DNA of 64,000 bases from assembly GCA_014584315.1 (NCBI GenBank), contig JACTNA010000018.1, positions 248,001-312,000 on the forward strand, read 5' to 3'. Below the pieces are notes generated by a model. It made no database searches and was not told where the DNA came from. It was given only the letters and a program-made list of their open reading frames with translations. Of this stretch, positions 31,063-41,000 are shown piece by piece (within the stretch, counting starts at the first letter, position 1; the number at the start of each line of letters is the position of its first letter). A program made the position numbers and the translations under genes. Origin of the DNA: Planctomycetota bacterium. GTDB taxonomy: Bacteria; Planctomycetota; Phycisphaerae; Phycisphaerales; UBA1924.

Positions 31063-33201
31063 TTGTCGCCGAAACGCTCGCTCGAAGAACTGCCCACGCT
31101 CGCGTGGAGCCTCGACCCGAAGCCGGTGATGGTCGGCGAGCGCACCGCGCGCTTCCGAGCGCCGGAGGCGCCTGAACCGATCCCGCCCTCGCTCGCGCTC
31201 GCCGCGCCGGTCGAGCCACGTGGCGCAACGCCGGACGCGTTTTCTCCGCGGCCGCGGTTCGCCCGCTTCGAGGACCGCCATCTCATCCGTATCGAGACCG
31301 ATTCCGCGTGGAGCCTCTACGGCACTGGCGAGGTGGCGGGGTCGCTGCTGCGCAACGGTCGGCACACGATCGCCTGGAACACCGACGCGTACAACTACGA
31401 CTCGACCACGCGCTCGCTGTATCAATCGCACCCGTGGGTGCTGGGCGTGCGTCAGGACGGGACGGCGTTCGGCGTGCTGACGGACACGACGCACCGCGTG
31501 AGCATCGACCTGGCCGAGGGCATTCTGTTCGAGGCGGACGGGTACGCGCCCGCGGTGTACGTGATCGATGCGGCTGGGCCTGAGGGGGTGCTGCGCGAGC
31601 TGGCCTCGCTCACGGGAAAGATGGACCTGCCGCCGTTGTGGTCGCTCGGGTATCACCAGTGCCGCTACTCGTACATGACGGAGGAGGAAGCGCTGGAGGT
31701 CGCGGGCGAGTTCCGGCGCAGGCGCATCCCGTGCGAGGCGATCTGGTTCGACATCGACTACATGGACCGTTTCCGCGACTTCACGTTCGACAAGGAGCGC
31801 TTCGCCGATCCCGCGGGCATGGTGCGTCGGCTCGCGGAGCGTGGGTTCCGGTCGGTCTTCATCCTCGATCCCGGGATCGTGGCGGACCCGGCCGACCCGA
31901 CCTACGCCGACGGCGTGGAGCGCGACCACTTCGTGCGTGACGCGGAGGGGCGCGAGTACCGGGGGACGGTGTGGCCGGGCGTGTGCGCGTTCCCCGACTA
32001 CACGCGCGGCGCGACCCGGCAGTGGTGGGCCGACCTGATCGACACGTTCGTGTCCACGGTGGGCATGGACGGTCTGTGGAACGACATGAACGAGCCGGCG
32101 ATCTTCGACGGTCCGGGCCGGACCATGCCCGTCGACTGCGTCCACCGCGCCGACGAGGCACTGGGCGGGCCGGCGACGCACGCGCGGTACCACAACGCCT
32201 ACGGGATGCTCATGATCCGGGCGACGAAGAAGGGCATGCTCCGCGCCCGCCCCGAGCGGCGTCCGTTCGTGCTGACGCGCTCGAACTTCGTGGGCGGCCA
32301 GCGGTACGGCGCGATGTGGACGGGCGACAGCACGAGCACGTGGGATCACCTCGGCTGGACCATCCCCATGATCCTGAACCTCGGGCTTTCGGGCCAGCCG
32401 TTCGCCGGGTGCGACATCGGCGGCTTCTCGGAGAACGCGGACGCCCGGCTGTTCCAGCGGTGGATGGGGATCGGGTCGCTGCTGCCATTCAGCCGCGCCC
32501 ACTCGGACAAGGGCACGCATCGGCACGAGCCGTGGTCGTTCGGCGAAGAGTGCGAGCGGGTCTGCCGGCTCGCGTTGGAGCGTCGCTACCGGCTGCTGCC
32601 GTACCTGTACACGGTGTTCCGCGAGGCCGCGGAGACGGGGCTGCCGGTGATGCGACCGCTGTTCTTCGCCGACCCGTCCGACCCGTCGCTGCGATCGGCG
32701 GAGGATTCGTTCCTGCTCGGGCGCGACGTGCTGGTGCGTGCCTCGCGCGACCCGGAGAACGGCTGCCGGGACCCGATGCCGCACGGGCGGTGGCGGATGT
32801 TCGAGCCTGCGCACGCCTCGCACCACGACCTGCCGGAGTTGTTCGTGCGCGAGGGGGCGATCGTGCCGCTCGGGCCGGTGCGGCAGTTCAGCGGGGAGAA
32901 GCCGCTCGACCCGATCACGCTCGTGATCTCACTCGACCGGCACGGGCACGCGGAAGGGACGCTCTATGAGGACGCGGGGGACGGGTTCGCCTACCGCGAG
33001 GGGGACTACCTGCTCACGACATACTCCGCCGAGCGCGACGGTCCGCGCGTGATCGTGGGGATCCGCGGGGCGGAAGGCTCCCGCCCGCGACCGCTCCGAG
33101 CGGCCGAGATTCTGATCGTGCTGGACGACGGGACGGTGAAGCGCAGCGTGGGCGTGGGAGGCGACAACATTCCCGTGTTGATCGACCAGCCGCGCTGCTG
33201 A
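31063..33201 (+). CDS. Glycoside hydrolase family 31, alpha-glucosidase-like
   Basis: 712 residues from a TTG at 31063 with AAGGG about 9 bases upstream. The frame is open back to a GTG at 30850, but that extension crosses the intergenic repeat and has no ribosome binding site. An N-terminal beta-sandwich is followed by the barrel: SLGYHQCRYSYMTEEEALEV, IWFDIDYMDRFRDFTFD, DGLWNDMNEPA with the nucleophile Asp, and WTGDSTSTWDHL with the acid/base Asp. These define GH31 enzymes that release alpha-linked glucose or related sugars. No signal peptide, so it is probably cytoplasmic, acting on imported oligosaccharides or glycogen-type chains. Confidence 0.92.
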   Translation: MSPKRSLEELPTLAWSLDPKPVMVGERTARFRAPEAPEPIPPSLALAAPVEPRGATPDAFSPRPRFARFEDRHLIRIETDSAWSLYGTGEVAGSLLRNGRHTIAWNTDAYNYDSTTRSLYQSHPWVLGVRQDGTAFGVLTDTTHRVSIDLAEGILFEADGYAPAVYVIDAAGPEGVLRELASLTGKMDLPPLWSLGYHQCRYSYMTEEEALEVAGEFRRRRIPCEAIWFDIDYMDRFRDFTFDKERFADPAGMVRRLAERGFRSVFILDPGIVADPADPTYADGVERDHFVRDAEGREYRGTVWPGVCAFPDYTRGATRQWWADLIDTFVSTVGMDGLWNDMNEPAIFDGPGRTMPVDCVHRADEALGGPATHARYHNAYGMLMIRATKKGMLRARPERRPFVLTRSNFVGGQRYGAMWTGDSTSTWDHLGWTIPMILNLGLSGQPFAGCDIGGFSENADARLFQRWMGIGSLLPFSRAHSDKGTHRHEPWSFGEECERVCRLALERRYRLLPYLYTVFREAAETGLPVMRPLFFADPSDPSLRSAEDSFLLGRDVLVRASRDPENGCRDPMPHGRWRMFEPAHASHHDLPELFVREGAIVPLGPVRQFSGEKPLDPITLVISLDRHGHAEGTLYEDAGDGFAYREGDYLLTTYSAERDGPRVIVGIRGAEGSRPRPLRAAEILIVLDDGTVKRSVGVGGDNIPVLIDQPRC

Positions 33202-33228
33202 CCGCGCCTGGGAGCGGGACAACCCACG

Positions 33229-33256
33229 AAAAAACCCCCGCCACGAGCGCGGGGGT
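33229..33256 (-). terminator. Intrinsic terminator of the subtilase gene
   Basis: On the minus strand ACCCCCGC pairs with GCGGGGGT around a 7-base loop (arms 33249-33256 and 33234-33241), followed by a run of six T (33234-33229). It lies 28 bases after the subtilase stop. Confidence 0.88.
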
Positions 33257-33283
33257 GTTCGGACGATGGGCCTCGATCGGCGG

Positions 33284-34753
33284 TCAGTTGCAGCCGGCGT
33301 TGTAGAGGTTGAGGAAGCAGAGGACGTCGAGGGTGTTGATCACGGTGTCGCCGTTGCAGTCGGCCTTCGGATCGTTCGCGTTGTAGAGGTTGAGATAGCA
33401 GAGGACGTCGAGCGTGTTGATGATGGTGTCTCCGTTGCAGTCGGCGTAGCAGGGGCTGGGGGTGTTCTGGAGGGTCCTGGCGGCGTTGATGCGGCCGTAG
33501 CCGTAGTTGATGTCGAATCCCGGCGTGCCGAGGTCGTCGGCGTTGTTTCGCAGGAGTTGGCGGACCTCAGCGCCGGTGAGGTTGGGGTTGTGCGAGTACA
33601 TGAGAGCGACGAGGCCGCTGACGTGCGGCGTGGCCATGGAGGTGCCGGACATGTAGATGTATCCGGAGTTGTTGGCGTAGTTGCAGGAGATGATGTCCTC
33701 GCCGGGGGCGACGACGTCGATCCAGTTGCCGTAGTTGGACCAGCTTGGGCGGTTGTCGCTGGCGTTGGTGGCGCCGATGGCGATGGCTTCGGGGTAGTAG
33801 GCGGGGTAGAAGGGGGACTGGCTGCCCCAGTTGCCCGCTGCCGCGAGGACGGGCATGCCGTTCTGGTCGGCGTACTTGCAGGCGTCGGCGAGGATCTGCG
33901 CGCCGCCGCCGCCGCCGCCGGAGTAGTTGAGCGCGTGGGCGCCGTTGTCGACGGCGTAGTAGATGGCGTAGGCGATGGCCTCCCAGGTGCCCCCGCCGCC
34001 GGAGTTGAAGACCTGGAGGGGCATGATGGTGACGTTCGCCATGCCGGCGACGCCCTTGGCGTTGTGCAGGCCGGCGGCGACGGTGCCGGCGACGTGGGTG
34101 CCGTGGCTGTGCCCGTCCTGCGGGTTGTTGTCGTTGGCCATGAAGTCCCAGCCGCGGTAGTCGTCGACGAAGCCGTTGCCGTCGTCGTCGATGCCGTTGC
34201 AGCACGGATCGCCGGCGTTGGCCCAGTAGACGCCCTGGAGGTCCTCGTGGGTCCAGGAGATGCCGGTGTCGGCGACGGCGATCACGACGTCACGGGTGCC
34301 CATCGTGATGTCCCACGCGCCCTCGAACTTGGCGATCTTGGGGCCGTACTGCTCGTTGTAGCGCGGGTCGTTGGGCACGAAGGCCAGGATGGTGTGGCCG
34401 TTGGGCTCGGCGTAGCGCACACCGGGGAGTTGCGAGACTCGCTGCGCGAGCTCGACGGGGTCGGCGCCCTCGGCGAGTTTCGCCACGCGCACCATGCTGA
34501 GCGGGTGAGGCGAGGCGGGGTCGTGCTTCGCCCACATGGGATGGCGGGTCTCCTTCCACCCCACCACCTCGGCCATGCCCGCGATCATCGCCACGGACTT
34601 GTCGCTCGGGACATGGTCGAACCCGATGATCAACTCGTCGGCGACGTGCCCGAGTTCCATCGGCCCGTCGGCCATGCCCAGAAACTGCGCCTGGGCCGCG
34701 GGCGCGAGACACACGGCCAGACCGATCAACGCCATCTTCAACGGACGGTTCAT
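33284..34753 (-). CDS. Secreted subtilisin-family serine peptidase with dockerin-like tail
   Basis: 489 residues from the ATG at 34753, which follows AAGGAG; the longer frame has no signal. Signal peptide about 1-23 (ending AQAQF), a propeptide of about 95 residues, then the S8 domain. Catalytic Asp is in VVIAVADTGISWTHEDLQG, His in DGHSHGTHVAGTVAAG and Ser in MSGTSMATPHVSGL. NGIDDDGNGFVDDY is a calcium-like insertion. The last 55 residues are a paired dockerin-like module with a Cys at each end (CYADCNGDTIINTLDVLCY and DCNGDTVINTLDVLCF). An active extracellular protease is expected. It lies 265 bases after the giant surface protein but has its own terminator. Confidence 0.93.
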   Translation of the reverse strand: MNRPLKMALIGLAVCLAPAAQAQFLGMADGPMELGHVADELIIGFDHVPSDKSVAMIAGMAEVVGWKETRHPMWAKHDPASPHPLSMVRVAKLAEGADPVELAQRVSQLPGVRYAEPNGHTILAFVPNDPRYNEQYGPKIAKFEGAWDITMGTRDVVIAVADTGISWTHEDLQGVYWANAGDPCCNGIDDDGNGFVDDYRGWDFMANDNNPQDGHSHGTHVAGTVAAGLHNAKGVAGMANVTIMPLQVFNSGGGGTWEAIAYAIYYAVDNGAHALNYSGGGGGGAQILADACKYADQNGMPVLAAAGNWGSQSPFYPAYYPEAIAIGATNASDNRPSWSNYGNWIDVVAPGEDIISCNYANNSGYIYMSGTSMATPHVSGLVALMYSHNPNLTGAEVRQLLRNNADDLGTPGFDINYGYGRINAARTLQNTPSPCYADCNGDTIINTLDVLCYLNLYNANDPKADCNGDTVINTLDVLCFLNLYNAGCN

Positions 34754-34965
34754 CCCTTGATGCTCCTTCATTCGGATGACACTCACGTTCGACGCCCCGC
34801 CGCGAGCGGCAGGCGGTTCCGAGAACTCCGCACGGCAACGGACCACGCGGCAGCAGCACTGTACCACGGCGCCGCGCCCGGTCGAAGCCATATCTTCGAC
34901 GATGAAGCTCGACGCGAAGGCGACGAGCCAGTGAAACCCCCGCAATCCGGTCGGGGCGGGGGACG

Positions 34966-34994
34966 AAAAAGGGCCGGGAACGGGTTCCCGGCCC
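34966..34994 (-). terminator. Intrinsic terminator of the giant surface-protein gene
   Basis: Arms GGGCCGGGAA (34971-34980) and TTCCCGGCCC (34985-34994) pair perfectly around CGGG. Five A on the plus strand (34966-34970) give the T-run of the minus-strand transcript. It starts 24 bases after the stop. Confidence 0.9.
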
Positions 34995-35018
34995 TCCGAG
35001 GCGTGGGGGAGCGCGAGG

Positions 35019-38000
35019 TCACTTCGGGCGGACGTACTTGCCGAGCAGGAGGCCGGCGTTCTGGCGACCGAGGAAGAAGTCGGTGTCGAGCACGGTGTCG
35101 GCGGCGTCCGAGAGGGCGCGTCCGGTGGCGGGGAGCGAGTAGGACCCCTGCGAGCCGGGCACGTCCGTGACGGAGTTGGCGGCCATGAGATCGAACTGCT
35201 CGCCGAAGGGGTCGTAGTCGCCGCTGATGCGGAGGCCGAGCATCTCGCCGACGCGCCGTCCGACGGCGGCGGTGATGGACTGGACGATCGCGTCCAGCCC
35301 GTCCTGCGAGGGGGAGTACCCGAGCAGGGCGAGCGAGGGGAGGAAGACGACCGCTTCGTCTGTGCGAGAGGAGTTGAAACCGTCGGAGCCGAAGGAGAAT
35401 CCGTAGGCCTCGGAGAAGAAGTCGAAGGTGCGGTTGAAGAGGAGCGTGACGGGATCGACGGTCGTGGTGAGGAAGACCGTGGAGTAGTCCTGGAACTCGA
35501 AGGCGTTGGGGTTGGTGGAGAACCGCACGTCGAGGCCGACCACGTCGTCCGCGGTGCCGACGACGCCGTCGGGTCCTGCGTCCGCGACGGCGGAGCCGAA
35601 GATGCTCTGGAGGTTGGAGACGAGCCGTGTGGTGATGTAGTCGGCGACGGTCTGGCCGTTGGCGGCCTTGCCGGTGAAGCCGAGCACGGCGGGGTTGAAG
35701 GAGTTGAGCCGGGTGGTCAGCCCGCCGGCCTGGAGCCAGTCGATGGCGCCGCCGTTGAGTTCGATGAAGACGTTCTGGAATCGCTTGGTGATCTGGGATG
35801 CGCCCTCGGTGATGACTTCGAGCCTGTAGTCGGTGTTGAAGATGCCCTGGACGTAGACGGCGTACTTGGCGGGCTGGCCGGACAGATCGAGCCTGCCGGG
35901 GGCGACGAAGTCGATGAAGAAATCGCCGTTGGCGTCGTAGCCGTAGGCGAAGTCGCCGTTTCGTGCGAGTTCGCCGGGCGTCGAGCCGTGCGAACTGAAG
36001 CGCGAGGGCGAGAAGACGAGGAGGCCGTCGTCGATGTCGGCGGAGGTTGTGACATCGAAGATGCCGAACTGGACGCCGCCGCTGTAGTCGGTGAAGGTGA
36101 CCGGGTGGCGGCTGCCGAGGTCCGCGCCGAGGTCGTTGAGTTTGAGCGTGACTCGGACGCGCGATCCGGCGGCGATCGGGTTGCCGCCGTTGAGGGCGTA
36201 GACGTCAACGTCGGGGGTGACGTTGGAGGGGAGGCCGAAGGCGCCGGCCGGCCCGATGGCGGCATCGACGTTGACGATCTGGCGTCCTGCGGTGTCGGTG
36301 AAGGCGGTGACGGTCCCCGCGGCGTTGGCGCCGGTGACGAAGTCATCGGCGGTTCCGAGCGTGCCGTCCGCGCCCGAGCTGATCGTGAAGGTGAAATCGC
36401 CGATGACGCGGGTGGTGAGGTCGTCCGCGGTGCCGAAGACGCCGTCCGCGCCGGCGAAGGTGGACGGCGCGGGAGCGTTCACGAGCGGTTCGGCGCTGCC
36501 CGAGTTGGCGGTTGCGCTGAAGCCCGAGTTGCCGTCGTCGAAGACCTCGACGGTGAAGTTGTAGTCGCCGACGCCGCCGGGCGCGGAGGCGATGTTGGGG
36601 ACGAAGTTGGAGGCGAAGGTGCCGACGTTCGAGACGATGATGTGGTAGACGCCGGTCTGCTTGATGAGGTAGGCCTCGCCGAACGTGGCGTCGGTCTCGG
36701 CGCCGACGGGCTCGGGAAGGGGGACGACGTAGGCGCTGGGGCCGAAGCCGCCCTCGACCTCGCCCTCGGGGTTGATCAGGCCTCGGCCGGCGAAGAAGGC
36801 CGCGCCCTGCATCGCGCCGAGGCGCAGGATCTGGCCGGCCTGGAGCGTGACGCGGTAGAGGTCGGTGTCGTTGGGGAACCGGAAGAGGTTGGTGTTGTGG
36901 TCCGGGTGGTCGCCGATCGTGCCGCGCAGCGTGAATGGGCGGTTGGGGGTGGGCAGCCCGTCGGAGGCGTGGTTGTCGTCGAGCACGATGTCGAGGTTGA
37001 CGGGCGGGTAGAAGTCGATTCGGCGGATGACGCCGGTGGTCGGCTCGGGCACGAAGGCGGGTCCCGCGAAGGCGTCGAGCTTGTCGCCGGGATCGCCGAC
37101 GATGTCGTCCTGCGAGTAGCGCTCGCCGGGCGTGATCGTGCCGTCGCCGTTGCCGTCGAGCGGGGCGAGCGCGAGCGACGAACGAACGTTCTCGGGGTTG
37201 AGTTCGAAGCGGTAGACGCCGGGGCCGGGGACGCCGGCGAGTTGGGGGAGGTCGCGTTCGGTGACGTCGCGCTCGAAGATGACTTCGAGTTGGTTGGACT
37301 GCGGGACGTAGTTGAGGGTGTAGTCGATGCCTTCGACGAGGCGGATCTCGATCTCGCCCGAGCCGCGAACCTCGGAGACCGAGAGGCCCGCGGAGAAACT
37401 GGACGAGTCCATGGGCTGGTTGAAGGTGAGGGTGGCGGTGTAGACGCGGCTTCGCTCGATGACGGCGAGCGAGGAGACCTGGATGGGCAGCGGCGTGTGG
37501 CGCGGGTTGGTGATCTGGAAGTTGCCGTTGTTCCCGGCGGGCGAACCGCCCGCGGTGACCGCGCCCAGATCGCCGGTGGAGCCGACGCGGTAGGACTCGG
37601 AGTTCCGGTTCGAGCCTTCGATAGTCCCGGCGACGCTGACACCGGCGAGGACGGACCGACCGCTGGCGAGCGAGTCGTCGCTGGTGCCGAAGTAGCCGTC
37701 CGTGCCGCGGGTGAAGCCGGCGACGACGCTGGAGCGGATCATGCTGCCGCCGATGTTTACCGCGCCGGCGAAGCCGGTGGTCGCGTGGTCCGCGGCGTCG
37801 CCGGCACCCCCGATCTCGGCGTCGCGGCCGAGGTCGCCGCCGACCATGATCGAGGTCTCGACGACGCTGCCGGCGATGTTGACCGCGTCGAGGAAGTCGC
37901 GGGAGGAGACGAAGGAGCGTGTGAGCGAGGGGGCGGTGAACGATCCGATGGCGGAGCCTGAGCGGACGACGCCGCTGCTCATGGGAGCGTTGAGGGTGAT

Positions 38001-41000
38001 GGAGAAGGCGACGCGGTCGACGTTGACGTGCCCGCGCATGGTGCCGCCGAAGGTGACGAAGCCGGTGGTGAAGACGTCGATGAGGACCTCGCCGCGCTCG
38101 TCGGGGTCGGCGTCGCCGAACTCGCCGACGACGTTGATGAAGGCGGCGTTCTTGGCCGAGATCGTGCCGTTGCGGAAGTGGCCCACGATGATCGTGTCGA
38201 GGTGCTGGCCGATGGTGACGTCGCCGGTGCCCTCGTCGTTGCCGAGTTCGATGCGGACGGCGTAGTGGTCGATGTAGATATCGGAGTCGCCGAAGAGGGT
38301 CGCCTCGATGCGGAGGAGCCCGACCGAGGAGAAGTTGGTCGAAACGACGTCGAAGTTCGCGAGCGCGCCCGTGGTGGAGGTGACGACGACGGAGGAGGCC
38401 TCGGTGGTGCCCGAGAGGATGACGCGGTCGGTCGCCGAGTCGAACGAGACGCTGCCCGGTCCGGAGAAGAAGATCGTGCCGCTGTTGGTCGCGGTGGCGA
38501 AATCCAGCGAGCCGCCCGAGGGGACGGGCGTGCCGACCAGTGAGGAGGCGGCGTTGGCGTGGTTGACCGGGAGCGTGGGCCCGAGGACGCCGAGTCGGCC
38601 TCCCGCCGTCGCGCCCGGCGCGATGCCCTCGCTGACGACCATGGACTCGAAGACGTCGCCGGCGACGTTGACCTCGGCGACATACGAGACGCCCGGCTCG
38701 GTGCGGTCGTCGGAGGAGCCGTAGACGCCGTCCGGCCCGTGCCAGATGCCGGCGACGACCTTGGAGCGGACCATCGCGCCGCCGACGTTGACCGCGTTGA
38801 CGAACCCGGACTGGGTGGAGTCGCGGTTGGCGATGCCGCGTCCGCCGGGGCGGGCGTCCTGCCCGAAGTCGCGCACGCCGGCGATGATCAGGGCGTCCAT
38901 GACGCTGCCGCCGACGGCGACGGCGTGGATGGAGTCGCCCGCGGCGATGACGGAGCCGGTGGCGGTGGTGAGTTCGTCGTTGCGGAGGTCGCCGCCGATG
39001 GTGAGGAAGCCGATGGCGTAGTCGGCCTTGATGGTCGCCTCGAAGACCGAACCGCGGTCGACGAGAACGTTGCCGATGTTCCAGCCGGCGGTGATGGACG
39101 GGCCTTGGATGGCGGTGGCCTGGACGAGTCCGGGCGGCAGTTGGTTGCGGAAGGCGTCGTAGGGGGTTGCGGCGGAGCGGAAGGGGTTGACGCCCATGTC
39201 GCCGAAGACGCCGTCCTCGGTGCCGAGGACCTGGACGGAGAGGACGATCCAGTCGGCGTGGACTCGGCCGTAGAAGTTGCCGGCGTTCACGACCACGGAA
39301 TCGATCTGGCCGTCGTGGGCGATGACGCTGGCGGTGGGGAGGAAGGACCCGCCGAGGATGTTGACCGCGCCGATGCCGCCGGAGTAACTGACGACGCTTC
39401 CTGCGAAGTCGCCGGTGATGTTGACCGCGCCGATGCGCCCGGCGGCGTAGAGGGAGCCGCGCCCGAGGAGGTTGTCGCCCGGACGGTTCGGGACCATGCC
39501 GATGGTGACGGTGCCGATGGTCTCGCCGGCGCGGATGTCGGAGTACAACTGTCCGCCGGCGGTGACGGTGGGGAGCGCGCCGCGGACGACGATCATGCCC
39601 GGCTGGTTGCGGTCGCCGATGTGGCGGCCGGCGGTGAGGGCGTTGATGCTGCGGCGCACGTCGGTGGTGATGCGGAGGTCGCGCGCGGCGGAAAGGGTGC
39701 CGACGGTGCCGCGCGAGGTGTCGGTGACGAGGTGGATCGCGAGGTCGCCCTCGGTGACGTTGATGGTGCCGATGGGTCCGGATGAGGAGACGCGGCCGCT
39801 GAAGAGGGTGCGGGCGGTGATGGTGTCGATCTGGCCCTGGGGGCCGGTGACGGCGAAGGAGGTGTTGTAGATGTCGTCGGTCGCGGCGATTCGGGTGACG
39901 GGTCCTGAGACGATGATCTCGCTGGTGCGGATGGCCCTGGCGTCGAGGTTCTGGATGTTGCCGGCGGTGAAGCTGCTGGCGGCGATGACGCCGGTGGCGT
40001 TGAAGCGCGGGATGTGGTTGTTGACGTCGAGATCGACGCGGGTGAAGTTGCGGCCCGAGATCTCGTTGACGATCCAGCCGAAGACGTCGATGCGGATGTC
40101 GCTGTAGTCGCCGGCGGAGCCGAAGGTCGAGAGCCGGTCGAGTTCGCCGCCGCTGAGGATTTCGGCGGGGTGGAACTCGAGGTCGCTGCCCTCGACGGTG
40201 CTGTTGCGGTAGCCGGTCGCCTGGACACGGAAGATGCGCGTCCATGCGTCGAGGATGGAGGCGTCGAAGAAGCCGTTGTCGAGACGGACGTCGTTGATGA
40301 TGTCCGCGCGGATGGTGGAGCGGAAGACGTCGCTGTCCAGCCCGTCGATGAGGTTGACCGTGCCCGTGAGGAGGATGGGATCGACGTAGATGAGCGAGAG
40401 CCAGAAGCCGTCGAGCAGTTCCGCGCTGACGTGCGCGTCGATCATGTCCGCGCCGCGGAGTCGAACGGTGCCCACGCCCTGCGCGTCGAGTTGGTTGCCC
40501 GGCCCGACGGTTCCTGCGGTGAGGTTGGCGGAGATGATGGGCGCGGAGATGAACGCGCCGGGGTGGATGCCGCCCTCGGCGGTGACGAGGCGGATCTCGT
40601 CGTCGGCGAAGATGCCGGCGGTGACGAGCGGCGAATGGCGGGTGTTCTGGATGCCCATGCCGACGCTGACGTCGCCGATGATGGTGGCGTAGAGGACGCC
40701 GACGATGCCCTCGAACTCGCCCGTGGGAACGGAGCGGTCGAAGTTCGGGCGGACGTTGAGGAGCGTGGCGTTTTCGTCCTGGAGGATGACGTCGCCGATC
40801 GAGCCGCCGACGTTGACGTTGAGCACGTCGCCGGTGCGAGCGACGAGGCCGTTGAGGTAGCCGTCGAACGGGCCGCCGATGTCGTCGAGGAAGGCGGTTC
40901 CGGCGTCGTTGTTGACGTTGGAGACGGGTCGGTGGAGCGCGCCGGCCCAGTCGCCGTCGATGCTGTTCGTGTCGATGCCGAGCGGCCCGCCGACGGCGGT

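Noticed and set aside
33234..33256. Terminator for the GH31 gene
   Set aside because: The T-run is on the minus strand only, so the hairpin serves the subtilase gene.
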